Shown piece after piece: positions 41,329 through 51,376 of a stretch of DNA of 64,000 nt. Where the stretch lies: positions 186,001 to 250,000 of the forward strand of contig NZ_WWGH01000002.1 of NCBI RefSeq assembly GCF_009865135.1, read 5' to 3'. This DNA comes from Streptomyces sp. SID8374 (GTDB taxonomy: Bacteria > Actinomycetota > Actinomycetes > Streptomycetales > Streptomycetaceae). Both the position numbers and the translations under genes were made by a program. Numbering within the stretch: position 1 is the first letter of the stretch; every line of letters begins with the position of its first letter. The notes beneath the pieces are model-generated. The model did no database searches, was not told the origin of the DNA, and worked only from the letters and a program-made list of their open reading frames with translations.

Positions 41329-44300
41329 TCACCTCCCCGACGACTTGCCCCCCGAGCGGGTGCCCGCCGCCGCGGGGGCCTTGCCGCCGCCCGCCGTTCC
41401 GTCCGCCGGTTTCCCGCCGCCGGGAGTCTCGAAAGACTCCAACGCCTCCAGCACGTCCTGGACACGGGAGATCTCCGTATTGATGTCCTCGCGCCTGCGC
41501 ACCAGGACATCCAGCTCGCGCTTGCCCTCGGCGACCGTCTTCTCCGCCTCGGCCGCCGCGTCGGCCCGCAGCTTCTCCGCCTCGCGGATCAGCCCGGCCT
41601 TCTTGGTCTCGGCCTCCTTCAGCAGCGACTCGGCCCGTTTCACCGCGGCGATCCGGACCTTGCTCGCCTCCGAATTGGCCTCCGCCAGCAGCTCCTTGGC
41701 CTTCGCCTCGGCCTCGTCGCGCTGCTCGGTCGCCGCCTTGATCAGGTTGTCGACGCGCTCGCCCGCGGTCTTCATCTGCTCGGACGTCTCCCGGCGGGCC
41801 CGCTCGTGGAGCTCCTCGATCTCGCTCTCCAGCCGGGCCCGCAACTCCTCGGCCCGCTCGCGGATCTGGGTCGCGTCGCGCCGGGCGCCGACCAGCAGCT
41901 CGTCGGCGTCGGTGCGGGCGCGCTCCACCAGGGTGTTGCCCTCGACCGTGGCCTCCGAGGTGATCCGCTCGGCCTCCTTGCGGGCCGCGCCGACCATCGT
42001 GTCGGCCTGCGTCTCCGCCTCGGTGGCCGTACGCAGCGCCTCCTCGCGGGCCTTGTTGATGAGCTGGTCCGCCTGCTCCGCCGCGTCCGCCCGCCGCTTG
42101 GCCGCGGCCTCGCGCGCCTCGTCCAGCACCCGGTCCGCCTCCCGGCGGGCCTCGGACCGCAGCTCCTCGGCCGCCGACTCCGCCTCGGCGCGCAGCCGTT
42201 CGGCCTCCTCGCGGGTGCGGGCGGCGTGCTCCTGCGCGGAGCCGAGCCGCTCGGCCGCCTCCGTACGCAGCCGCTCGGCCTCCTCGCCAGCCTCGGCCAG
42301 CAGCCGGTCGGCCTGCTCGTTCGCCTCCTTGCGGCGCCGGTTGGCCTCCGTCGTGGCCTCCACGACGAGCTGCTCGGACGCCTGGGCGGCCTCGGTGCGG
42401 ATGCGCTCGCTCTCGGTCGTCGACTCGCCGATGAGCCGGTCCGACTGGGCCGCCGCCTCCGAACGGATCCGGTTGGCGTCCTGCCGGGCCTCGGCACGGG
42501 CCTTCGACGCGTCCTGCTCGGCCGAGGCGAGGGCGTTCGACGCCTCCGTACGCACCCGCTGGCTGTACTCCGAGGTGTCCGCGCGCAGCCGCTCCGACTC
42601 GGTGATCGCCTCGGAGACCGTCCGCTCGGCCAGCGCCTTGGCGGCCTCGGTCTCGTCGTGGGCCTCCTGCCGGAGCCGGGCCGCCTCCTCGTTGGCCTCC
42701 TGGCGCAGGCGTACGGCGTCCTCGGAAGCACGCTCACGCTCGGCGTGCGCGTCGGCGCGGACCCGGTCCGCCTCCTCCTGCGCCTCGGTACGGGTGCGCT
42801 CCGCGACATGCTCCGCCGTCGACCGCAGCCCGGCGATCTCCTCCTCGGCCTGCTCCTGCAAGCCGGAGACGGAGTCCCGCACCTGCTGGGCGGTCTGCTC
42901 GGCCGCCGAGACCAGCTCGGTCGCCCGGGCGTCCGCCTCCTCGACCAGCCGCTGCGCCTCGGCCTGCGCCTCCTCCACCCGCTTGCGGGCGGAGGCCAGC
43001 AGCTCCTCGCTCTGCTCCCGGGCCCGCTCGCGCTCCTGGCCCGCTTCCGTACGGGCGGCACCAAGGATCTCCTCGGCCTCCCGGCGACGGCGTGAGGCCT
43101 CCTCCTGGGCGGCCTCCAGCGCCTCGGCGGCCTCGGCCCCGACCCGCTCGGCGGCGGCCGCGGCCTCGGCCCGCACCCGGTCGGCGGTCTCCTGCGCCTC
43201 GGTCTTCAGCCGCTCGGCCTCGGCGGCGGCCTCGCTCCGCAGCCGTACGGCGATGTTCTCGCCCTCGGCACGCGACTGCGAGGCGTCCGCCGCGGCCTCG
43301 TCACGGAGCCGCTCGGCCTCCGCCTCGGCCTGCTCGGTCAGCGTACGGACGCGCTCGGCGGCCTCGGCGCGCTGCCGCTCGGCCTCCTCGTTCGTCTCGC
43401 GGCGGATCCGCTCCGCCTCCGTACGCGCCTCGCCCAGCGCCTCCTCGGCGGCGGCGAGCCGGGTCTCGGCCTCGGTGTGCAGCCGGTTCAGCTCGTCGGC
43501 GGCCTCGGCCTGCCGGGCGGCGACCGCGCGCTCGGTCTCCTCGCGCAGCTCGGCGGCCGCCCGCTCGGCCTCGGCGGTGGTGGCCTCGGCCTGCTCCTCG
43601 GCCTCGGACCGCAGCTTCTCGGCCTCGGCGCGGGTGCGCTCCAGCGTCTCCTCGGCCTGCTTGCGCAGGGCGGCCGCGCGCTCGGCGGCCTCGGCGCGGA
43701 TGCGCTCGCTCTCGCCGCTCGCCTTGGTGCGCAGCTCGTCGGCGTCGGAGCGCGCCTTGGTCAGCAGCTCCTCCGCCGTACGCGCGCCCTCCTCCAGCTG
43801 CTGGACCGCCTCGCGGCGGGCCTCGCTCCGGATGCGCTCGCCCTCGGCGACCGCCTCGGAGCGCAGCTGCTCGGCCTCGCCGCGGAGCCGGCGGGCCTCC
43901 TCCTGGAGCTCGACCGTCTTGGCCCGGTACTCCTTGGTGTCGTCCTTGGCCGCGCCCTTGAGCTCATCGGCCTGCTCGGCGGCCTCGCCGCGCAGCCGGT
44001 CCGCCTCGGCCTCCGCCTCGCGGCGGATCCGCTCGGCCTCCTCGCTCGCGGCCTTCCGCGTCGACTGCGCGTCCTCGGATGCCTTGGTGAGGACCTCCTC
44101 GGCGGAGCGGGCGGCCTTGGCGAGCTGGGCGGCGGCGTCCTCGGCGGCTGCCGTACGGGCCTTCTCGGCGGCCTCCGCGACCAGCCGCTCGGCCTCGGCA
44201 CGGGCGTCGGCGAGCGCCTGCTCGGCCTCCTCCTTGAGCGCCTCGGCGCTCTTGGTGGCCTCGCCGACCAGCCGGGCGATCTCCGACTTGGCCGTACGGG

Positions 44301-45219
44301 TGCGCTGCTCGTTCTGCGACTCGGAGGCGGCCAGCTTCTTGGCGGCCGCGTCCTTCGCCTCGGCGAGGACCTTCTCGGCCTCAAGACGGGATTCGCGCAG
44401 CCGGGTCTCGGCCTCCTGGAGCCGCTGCTCGGCGGCCCGGTTCAGCTCGGCCGTCTGCTGGCGGGCCTGCGAGGTCTCCGCGGTGGTGCTGGAGCGCAGC
44501 TGCTCGGCGTGGCTGGTGGCCTCCTGGGCCTGCGCGGAGGCGGCGCCCAGCATGCGCTCGGCGTCCTTGCGGGCGCGCAGCAGGATCGCCTCGGCCTCGG
44601 CCCGGGCCGCCTCGGCCTCGGCGCCGACGCGCTGGCGGGTCTCCTGCGCCAGCCGCTCGGTCTCGGCCCGGGCGGCGGCGAGCGCCTGCTCGGCCTCGGC
44701 GCGGGACTCGTCCAGCAGCCGGCGGGCCTGCGACTCGGTGCGGGCCCGCAGCTGTTCGGCCCAGGCGACGTTCTCGTTGACGTGCGACTCGACGGTCTGC
44801 CGGCGCTCGGCCAGCTCCTGGTCGAGTTGCTGCCTGCGCTGGACGGCCTCGTTGTGCAACTCCGCCTGGAGGCGCGCCTGGTGCTCGGCGTGCTCCTGGA
44901 GGATGCGCTGCGTCTGGGCCCGGGCCTCACGCAGCTCGCGCTCGGCGTCGCTGCGCAGCTGCTCGGCCTGGATCTGCGCGTTCCGCAGCAGCTGTTCGGC
45001 CTGGTAGCCCATGTCCGCGCTGTCGTAGGCGGGACGGGTCGCCAGACTGCGCCGCGCCTCGTGCAGCTTGGCGCGCAAGACCTCGACCTGGTAACCGAGG
45101 TCCTCGGCGTGCTGGACGGCCTTCTCCCGGTCGGTCTTCAGCCGGTCCATCTCGGCTTCGAACCGCGAGAGATGGTCGTCTTCAGCTCGGTGGCTCTCCT
45201 GGCTTTCGTAGCCCCGCAC
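41329..45219 (-). CDS. scy: Scy, giant coiled-coil polarity protein
   Basis: 1296 residues, almost all coiled coil with 11-residue (hendecad) periodicity that gives a 51-residue higher repeat; composed chiefly of Ala, Glu, Arg and Leu. The N-terminus SRFEAEMDRLKTDREKAVQHAEDLGYQVEVLRAKLHEAR resembles DivIVA; the C-terminus ends in a Gly/Pro/Lys tail. Scy assembles at hyphal tips, recruits DivIVA and FilP, and sets the number and timing of polar growth sites. GTG start (MRGYESQESHR) with GGAAGGATGGGA upstream. No Cys or Trp is seen in most of its length. Confidence 0.96.
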   Translation of the reverse strand: MRGYESQESHRAEDDHLSRFEAEMDRLKTDREKAVQHAEDLGYQVEVLRAKLHEARRSLATRPAYDSADMGYQAEQLLRNAQIQAEQLRSDAERELREARAQTQRILQEHAEHQARLQAELHNEAVQRRQQLDQELAERRQTVESHVNENVAWAEQLRARTESQARRLLDESRAEAEQALAAARAETERLAQETRQRVGAEAEAARAEAEAILLRARKDAERMLGAASAQAQEATSHAEQLRSSTTAETSQARQQTAELNRAAEQRLQEAETRLRESRLEAEKVLAEAKDAAAKKLAASESQNEQRTRTAKSEIARLVGEATKSAEALKEEAEQALADARAEAERLVAEAAEKARTAAAEDAAAQLAKAARSAEEVLTKASEDAQSTRKAASEEAERIRREAEAEADRLRGEAAEQADELKGAAKDDTKEYRAKTVELQEEARRLRGEAEQLRSEAVAEGERIRSEARREAVQQLEEGARTAEELLTKARSDADELRTKASGESERIRAEAAERAAALRKQAEETLERTRAEAEKLRSEAEEQAEATTAEAERAAAELREETERAVAARQAEAADELNRLHTEAETRLAAAEEALGEARTEAERIRRETNEEAERQRAEAAERVRTLTEQAEAEAERLRDEAAADASQSRAEGENIAVRLRSEAAAEAERLKTEAQETADRVRAEAAAAAERVGAEAAEALEAAQEEASRRRREAEEILGAARTEAGQERERAREQSEELLASARKRVEEAQAEAQRLVEEADARATELVSAAEQTAQQVRDSVSGLQEQAEEEIAGLRSTAEHVAERTRTEAQEEADRVRADAHAERERASEDAVRLRQEANEEAARLRQEAHDETEAAKALAERTVSEAITESERLRADTSEYSQRVRTEASNALASAEQDASKARAEARQDANRIRSEAAAQSDRLIGESTTESERIRTEAAQASEQLVVEATTEANRRRKEANEQADRLLAEAGEEAERLRTEAAERLGSAQEHAARTREEAERLRAEAESAAEELRSEARREADRVLDEAREAAAKRRADAAEQADQLINKAREEALRTATEAETQADTMVGAARKEAERITSEATVEGNTLVERARTDADELLVGARRDATQIRERAEELRARLESEIEELHERARRETSEQMKTAGERVDNLIKAATEQRDEAEAKAKELLAEANSEASKVRIAAVKRAESLLKEAETKKAGLIREAEKLRADAAAEAEKTVAEGKRELDVLVRRREDINTEISRVQDVLEALESFETPGGGKPADGTAGGGKAPAAAGTRSGGKSSGR

Positions 45220-45420
45220 TGCGCGGTCCCATCCTTCCCCGAGCTCTCAACTCTTCGAGCAGGGGAGACCCCAACCCTGGTCGTAACTCTGCACACGAGG
45301 ACGGCTCGCCGACGAGCTGTCCTCGGGGAATGGTGACAGACAAACGACGAGGACGCGGTACGGCCCCGACCCGGCCCCGGCCCGGAACCACCCACTCTAC
45401 CGGGCCGGGTATGCGCCGGG

Positions 45421-45849
45421 TCAGTGCTCCGGGTCGCTCGTGACCAGTTCGGTGAGGACGCCGTGGCAGTCCTTGGGGTGCAGGAAGGTGATCCGGGACC
45501 CCATCGAACCCGTCCTGGGCTCGTCGTACAGCACCCGGACGCCCTTTTCGCGGATGTCCGCGGCGTCCCCGTCCACATCCGCCGTACCGAAGGCGATGTG
45601 GTGGACGCCCTCCCCGTTCTTCGCCAGCCACTTGCCGACGGCCGAGTCCTCCCGGGTCGGCTCCAGCAGCTGGAGGTACGAAGCCCCGCCGTCCGAGGCC
45701 TCGTTGATCTTGAGCATGGCCTCCCGGACGCCCTGCTCCTCGTTGATCTCGCTGTGGAACACCTCGAATCCGTACGTGGCACGGTAGAACTCCACCGTCT
45801 TGTCCAGGTCGAAACAGGCGATCCCGATGTGGTCGATGCGCGTCAGCAT
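45421..45849 (-). CDS. mce: Methylmalonyl-CoA epimerase
   Basis: 142-residue vicinal-oxygen-chelate enzyme that interconverts (R)- and (S)-methylmalonyl-CoA, linking propionyl-CoA carboxylase and the B12 mutase. Metal ligands include His in RIDHIGIACFDL and GVHHIAFGTADVD, with the catalytic Glu near the C-terminus (GVLTELVTS). I start at ATG 45849 (MLTRIDHIGI) by homology, though no ribosome site is clear; in-frame starts up to 45885 exist. Divergent from the thiolase gene. Confidence 0.94.
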   Translation of the reverse strand: MLTRIDHIGIACFDLDKTVEFYRATYGFEVFHSEINEEQGVREAMLKINEASDGGASYLQLLEPTREDSAVGKWLAKNGEGVHHIAFGTADVDGDAADIREKGVRVLYDEPRTGSMGSRITFLHPKDCHGVLTELVTSDPEH

Positions 45850-45994
45850 GGATTCAGCATGGCTTCGCTCCACCGCTCCCGCCACGGTTACGCAACGTGC
45901 GCGCCGTCACACCGGCTGCCGGATGACGGGCGCGGTACCGCTCAGTACATTCAGGTAAACCCTCGTTCACATCCGATCCCAAGGGGCCGTGCCC

Positions 45995-47200
45995 ATGCCA
46001 GCAACGACCGGTACCACCACCTCAGTGATCGTCGCGGGCGCCCGGACGCCCATGGGCCGTCTCCTCGGCTCCCTGAAGAGCTTCTCCGCGGCCGACCTCG
46101 GCGGCGTCGCGATCAAGGCGGCCCTGGACCGGGCCGGCATCGGCGGCGACCAGGTCCAGTACGTGATCATGGGCCAGGTGCTCCAGGCCGGCGCGGGCCA
46201 GATCCCCGCCCGCCAGGCCGCCGTCAAGGCCGGCATCCCGATGAACGTGCCTGCCCTCACGATCAACAAGGTGTGCCTCTCCGGACTGGACGCCATCGCC
46301 CTGGCCGACCAGCTCATCCGCGCCGGTGAGTTCGACGTGGTGGTCGCGGGCGGCCAGGAGTCCATGACCAACGCCCCGCACCTGCTCCCCAAGTCCCGCG
46401 AGGGTTACAAGTACGGCGCGATCGAGATGCTGGACTCGATGGCGTACGACGGTCTCACCGACGCGTACGAGAACATCCCCATGGGCGAGTCCACCGAGAA
46501 GCACAACAGCCGCCTCGGCCTCGACCGCACCGCCCAGGACGAGATCGGCGCCCTCTCCCACCAGCGGGCCGCCGCCGCCCAGAAGAACGGTGTCTTCGAG
46601 GCCGAGATCACCCCGGTCGAGATCCCGCAGCGCAAGGGCGAGCCGGTGATCTTCGCCAAGGACGAGGGCATCCGCCCCGAGACCACGGTCGAGTCGCTCG
46701 GCAAGCTGCGCCCCGCCTTCGCCAAGGACGGCACGATCACCGCGGGCACCTCCTCGCAGATCTCCGACGGGGCCGCCGCGGTGGTCGTCATGAGCAAGGC
46801 CAAGGCGCAGGAGCTGGGCCTGGACTGGATCGCCGAGATCGGCGCCCACGGAAACGTCGCGGGCCCCGACAACTCCCTCCAGTCGCAGCCCTCGAACGCG
46901 ATCCGGCACGCCCTGAAGAAGGACGGCCTGACCGTCGATGACCTCGACCTGATCGAGATCAACGAGGCGTTCGCCGCCGTCGCCGTCCAGTCCATGAAGG
47001 ACCTCGGCGTCAGCTCGGACAAGGTCAACGTCAACGGCGGCGCCATCGCGCTGGGCCACCCCATCGGCATGTCCGGCGCCCGGGTCGTCCTGCACCTGGC
47101 CCTGGAGCTGAAGCGGCGCGGCGGCGGCACGGGCGCCGCGGCGCTGTGCGGCGGCGGCGGCCAGGGCGACGCGTTGATCATCCGCGTCCCGGGCAAGTAA
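45995..47200 (+). CDS. Acetyl-CoA C-acetyltransferase (thiolase)
   Basis: 401-residue thiolase joining or splitting acetyl-CoA and acetoacetyl-CoA. Nucleophile Cys94 in NKVCLSGLDAI, His in NEAFAAVAV and GGAIALGHPIGMSGAR, and second Cys in AALCGGGGQGDA. ATG 45995 has AAGGGG eight bases upstream. Followed 34 bases later by meaB, probably in the same transcript, and feeds the same C4-acyl-CoA pool as the dehydrogenase at 28674. Confidence 0.95.
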   Translation: MPATTGTTTSVIVAGARTPMGRLLGSLKSFSAADLGGVAIKAALDRAGIGGDQVQYVIMGQVLQAGAGQIPARQAAVKAGIPMNVPALTINKVCLSGLDAIALADQLIRAGEFDVVVAGGQESMTNAPHLLPKSREGYKYGAIEMLDSMAYDGLTDAYENIPMGESTEKHNSRLGLDRTAQDEIGALSHQRAAAAQKNGVFEAEITPVEIPQRKGEPVIFAKDEGIRPETTVESLGKLRPAFAKDGTITAGTSSQISDGAAAVVVMSKAKAQELGLDWIAEIGAHGNVAGPDNSLQSQPSNAIRHALKKDGLTVDDLDLIEINEAFAAVAVQSMKDLGVSSDKVNVNGGAIALGHPIGMSGARVVLHLALELKRRGGGTGAAALCGGGGQGDALIIRVPGK

Positions 47201-47234
47201 CACCGTACGTAGACGAGGCAAGGCGAACGGAGCG

Positions 47235-48203
47235 GTGAACGTGGACGTGGACGTCCCCACGCTGGTCGAGCAGGCGCGAGCAGGCAGGCCGCGTGCGGTG
47301 GCCCGGCTGATCTCGCTGGTGGAGGGGGCGTCCCCGCAGCTGCGCGAGGTGATGGCGGCACTGGCCCCGCTGGCGGGTCATGCGTACGTCGTCGGGCTGA
47401 CGGGCTCGCCGGGCGTCGGCAAGTCCACCTCCACCTCGGCCCTGGTCTCCGCCTACCGCCGGGCGGGAAAGCGGGTCGGCGTCCTGGCCGTCGACCCGTC
47501 CTCCCCGTTCTCCGGCGGCGCCCTGCTGGGCGACCGGGTCCGGATGTCGGACCACGCCTCCGACCCCGGCGTCTACATCCGCTCCATGGCCACCCGGGGC
47601 CACCTGGGCGGCCTCGCCTGGTCGGCCCCGCAGGCGATCCGCGTCCTGGACGCGGCGGGCTGCGACGTGGTCCTGGTCGAGACGGTCGGCGTCGGCCAGT
47701 CCGAGGTGGAGATCGCCTCCCAGGCCGACACCTCCGTGGTCCTGCTCGCCCCCGGCATGGGCGACGGCATCCAGGCGGCCAAGGCCGGAATCCTGGAGAT
47801 CGGCGACGTCTACGTGGTCAACAAGGCCGACCGCGACGGCGCCGACGCCACGGCCCGCGAGCTGAACCACATGCTGGGCCTGGGCGAATCCCGTGCCCCC
47901 GGCGCCTGGCGCCCCCCGATCGTGAAGACGGTCGCGGCCCGGAACGAGGGCATCGACGAGGTCGTGGAGGCCCTGGAGAAGCACCGGGCCTGGATGGAGG
48001 AGCACGGAGTCCTGGCCGAACGCCGCACGGCCCGCGCCTCCCACGAGGTCGAGACGATCGCGGTCACCGCCCTGCGCGAACGCATCGCGGACCTACGAGG
48101 CGACCGCCGCCTGCACGCCCTGGCGGAACGCATCGTGGCGGGCGACCTGGACCCGTACGCGGCGGCGGACGAGCTGGTGGCGGGGGTGACGGGGGGCTCC
48201 TGA
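47235..48203 (+). CDS. meaB: MeaB, GTPase chaperone of methylmalonyl-CoA mutase
   Basis: 322-residue G3E-family GTPase that guards and reloads B12 in methylmalonyl-CoA-type mutases. P-loop GLTGSPGVGKSTST (about 54-67), VAVDPSSPFSGGALLGDRVRM, switch VETVGVGQSEVEIA and base-specificity NKAD. The C-terminal dimerisation helices follow. GTG start. Its neighbours (epimerase, thiolase) and the distant icmA and adenosyltransferase genes fit one metabolic theme. Confidence 0.95.
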   Translation: MNVDVDVPTLVEQARAGRPRAVARLISLVEGASPQLREVMAALAPLAGHAYVVGLTGSPGVGKSTSTSALVSAYRRAGKRVGVLAVDPSSPFSGGALLGDRVRMSDHASDPGVYIRSMATRGHLGGLAWSAPQAIRVLDAAGCDVVLVETVGVGQSEVEIASQADTSVVLLAPGMGDGIQAAKAGILEIGDVYVVNKADRDGADATARELNHMLGLGESRAPGAWRPPIVKTVAARNEGIDEVVEALEKHRAWMEEHGVLAERRTARASHEVETIAVTALRERIADLRGDRRLHALAERIVAGDLDPYAAADELVAGVTGGS

Positions 48204-48220
48204 ACATACGTCGACGCCGA

Positions 48221-48254
48221 ACGGCCCCGTACCGCAGCTGCGGTACGGGGCCGT
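48221..48254. terminator. 34-bp perfect palindrome terminator
   Basis: ACGGCCCCGTACCGCAG and its exact complement CTGCGGTACGGGGCCGT meet without a gap. It lies between convergent meaB and the PepSY gene and can serve both. Confidence 0.85.
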
Positions 48255-48274
48255 CCCCGGGGTCGCGCGGTATG

Positions 48275-48946
48275 TCAGTCGTCGTCCCGGTCGTCCCCAC
48301 GGTCGTCGCGGTCGTCGTCACCGTCGTCGTCCCGGTCCACCGTGACCTTGCCGGTCTTCGCGTCGACCTTCAGTTCGTGGTGCTTGCCGTCCTTGCCGGT
48401 GATGTCGACGTCCCAGCGCAGGACGTTGCCCCGGCGGCCGTTGTCGTCGTCGTCATCGTCGTCGTCCAGGTCGATCGAGGTGATGCTGCCCGGTGCGGTC
48501 CTCAGGGCCGCGTCCGCCGCCTGCTTCAGGGTGACCGTGGACGAGCGGGGCGCGTGGCGGTCGCGGTCGTCGTTGTCGTCGTCGGTGCGGGACTTCAGGA
48601 CCTTGCCGGTCGCCGCGTCCACCTTCACGTCGTGCCAGGTCTTGTCGGAGCCGTAGACGTCCAGCTCCCAGACCCTGTCGTCGTCCAGCTCGGCCTCCGT
48701 CACCGTGCCCGGGGCGCTCTTCAGGGCCGCCGCGACGGCCTGGTCCAGGGTGATGCCGGTGGCCTTGGCGGTGTCCGTACGGACGTCGTCGCGGTCGTCC
48801 GAGCGCTCCGTGCCCGCCGTCGGCTGCTGCACCGACGTGCCGGTCCGGCGGTCGCCGTCGTCGTCCGCGAAGGCGACGGTGGCCGCGGCGGTGCCGCCGA
48901 TGAGAACGGCCGCGGTGATCGCCGCGATGGTGGCGTTGCGCTTCAT
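48275..48946 (-). CDS. Secreted PepSY-domain protein, Asp-rich
   Basis: 223 residues. Signal peptide (1-31, MKRNATIAAITAAVLIGGTAAATVAFA), then two PepSY repeats (about 65-120 and 140-210), each with the ITLDQAVAAALKSAPGTVTEAELDDD...YDVKVDAATGKV pattern. Acidic runs link and end them, including a run of eight Asp and a C-terminal DDRDDRGDDRDDD. PepSY domains occur on extracellular protease inhibitors and sensors. ATG 48946 with GGGAGG upstream. Divergent from a two-component system, suggesting it is its target or input. Confidence 0.88.
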   Translation of the reverse strand: MKRNATIAAITAAVLIGGTAAATVAFADDDGDRRTGTSVQQPTAGTERSDDRDDVRTDTAKATGITLDQAVAAALKSAPGTVTEAELDDDRVWELDVYGSDKTWHDVKVDAATGKVLKSRTDDDNDDRDRHAPRSSTVTLKQAADAALRTAPGSITSIDLDDDDDDDDNGRRGNVLRWDVDITGKDGKHHELKVDAKTGKVTVDRDDDGDDDRDDRGDDRDDD

Positions 48947-49025
48947 GAGGTTCCTCCCCGAAGGTCGATGAGTGCTGCTGTGCTGTTCGACGGGTTCCAC
49001 ACTGCCGACCTGTTGCTGAACGCAG

Positions 49026-49056
49026 CCTGAAGCCACCTGAAGGCGTCTTCAGGTGG
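49026..49056. promoter_or_regulatory. Probable response-regulator binding site: three half-sites
   Basis: CCTGAAG occurs at 49026-49032 and 49036-49042 (10-bp step, as for OmpR-family dimers) and inverted at 49047-49053. The last two form a perfect palindrome CCACCTGAAG-GCGT-CTTCAGGTGG (49033-49056). It sits 20 bases before the regulator gene and 80 bases before the PepSY gene. Confidence 0.65.
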
Positions 49057-49075
49057 GGTTTGCGAGGCTGTGCGC

Positions 49076-49734
<659 letters not shown>

Positions 49735-49738
<4 letters not shown>

Positions 49739-51207
49739 GGTCCGTCCGGGCCAGGGCCGCCATCGGCGCCACCCTGGTCGTCGCCGTCGCCCTGGTCGCC
49801 GCCGGGCTCGCCGTGCTCCTCGTCCTGCGGGCCAACCTGATCGACCAGGCGGACCTCCAGGCGGAGGTGGCCGCCCGCGAGGTGGCCGGGCAGCTGGCCC
49901 TGGACACGCCGTACGCGGACCTCGACCTGGACGACGAGGAGGACCACCCGGTCCAGGTGACCGACGAGGAGGGGCGGGTGGTGTTCGTCTCCAAGGGGCT
50001 GCGCGCCATCTCGGGGACCGGTTCGGCGGGCGTCAGGCCCGTACCCTCGGCCTCCGTCGGCGCCACCCCGTCCCCCGGTGACGACGACGACGGCGATGAC
50101 GACGATGACGGGGGCGACGACAGCGGGCGGCCCGGGCGCGGCGAGGTCTCCTCCGACGACCCGGACTTCTCCGACGGCACCGCCACCGTGGACGGCAGGG
50201 CGGCCGACTACCGCTTCGCCGCCGTCGAGGCGACCACCCCCGCCGGGCTCACCCTGACCGTGTACGCGGGCGCCCCGCTCGCCGCCGAGCAGGAGGCGGT
50301 GGGCACCGTACGCGGGGCCATGCTGACCGGGCTGCCGCTGCTGCTGGCCGTCGTCGCCGCCGTGACCTGGCTGGTGACCCGGCGTGCGCTGCGGCCCGTC
50401 GAGGGCATCCGCCGCGAGATGGCCGCGATCACCGCCTCCGAGGACCTGGCCCGCCGCGTCCCGGAGCCCGACTCACGCGACGAGATCGCCCGCCTCGCCC
50501 GCACGACCAACGAGACGCTCACCGTCCTGGAGGCGTCCGTGGAGCGGCAGCGGAGGTTCGTCGCGGACGCCTCGCACGAGCTGCGCTCCCCGATCGCCTC
50601 GCTCCGCACCCAGCTGGAGGTGGCCGAGGCCCACCCGGAGCTGCTGGACCTCCCGGGCGCGGTCGCCGACACCGTACGCCTCCAGGTGCTGGCGGCGGAT
50701 CTGCTGCTGCTGGCCCGGCTGGACGCGGGGGAGAAGCCCGGGGCCGCCCGCCTTGAGGTGGGGGCGCTCGTGCGCGAGGAGGTGTCCCAGCGGGCCGGGG
50801 ACCGGATCCCGGTGACGGTGGAGGTGGCCGAGGGTGCGGCGTACGAGGTGAACGGGTCGCGCGGGCAGCTGGTCCGGGTGGTCGGCAACCTGCTGGACAA
50901 CGCGCAGCGGCACGCCGAGGGGTTCGTGGCGGTGTCGGTGGCGGCCGACGCCGGTGGTGGCGTGCGCGTCGAGGTCCGTGACGACGGGGCGGGGGTGCCT
51001 GAGGGGGAGCGGGAGCGGATCTTCGAGCGGTTCGTCCGGCTGGACGACGCCCGCAGCCGCGACGACGGCGGCGCGGGTCTGGGCCTCGCCATCGCCCGCG
51101 ACGTGGCCGCGCGCCACGGCGGAACCCTCACGGTCCACCAGGCCCCGGAGGGCGGCGCGGCATTCCGGCTCCGGCTGCCCCGCGCGGGCGGAACGGGAGT
51201 CGCTTGA
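49735..51207 (+). CDS. Sensor histidine kinase with Asp-rich extracellular loop
   Basis: 490 residues. Two membrane helices (about 8-32 and 195-218) bracket an extracellular domain of about 160 residues that carries a run of Asp/Gly (DDDDGDDDDDGGDD). HAMP, then HisKA with His281 in ASHELRSPIASL, and HATPase with NLLDNAQRHAEG, DDGAGVPE and GGAGLGLAIARDV. The acidic loop resembles the acid runs of the adjacent PepSY protein and could bind divalent cations. Coupled to the regulator by an ATGA overlap. Confidence 0.92.
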
Positions 51208-51232
51208 ACGACCCTCCGGCTGCCCCGCGCGG
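51169..51232 (+). repeat. 19-bp direct repeat across the end of the kinase gene
   Basis: CTCCGGCTGCCCCGCGCGG occurs at 51169-51187 (inside the kinase gene) and again at 51214-51232 (after its stop), exactly 45 bases apart. The step is a multiple of three, as expected of a small tandem duplication that has since decayed. Confidence 0.7.
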
Positions 51233-51328
51233 CGTGAAAGGGGCCGGGCACGAAAGGCCCCGCGCGGGCTGAGCCCGGGCCGCCTGAACGCCGCCTCCGC
51301 GCCGCCCGGGAACAAGCCGTCGATGCCC

Positions 51329-51360
51329 GAAGGGGCGCCGGGAAGACCCGGCGCCCCTTC
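51329..51360. terminator. 14-bp hairpin between convergent kinase and MarR genes
   Basis: GAAGGGGCGCCGGG and CCCGGCGCCCCTTC form a perfect stem with loop AAGA; on the plus strand the stem ends in CTTC. Bidirectional by symmetry and position. Confidence 0.87.
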
Positions 51361-51376
51361 GGAGACGTAACCACCC

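Noticed and set aside
41173..45336. Very long plus-strand open frames (640, 1236 and 619 residues) opposite scy
   Set aside because: They arise from the regular Ala/Glu/Arg coiled-coil codons of scy read backwards; composition is Ala/Ser/Arg or Leu/Gly/Arg repeats with no fold.
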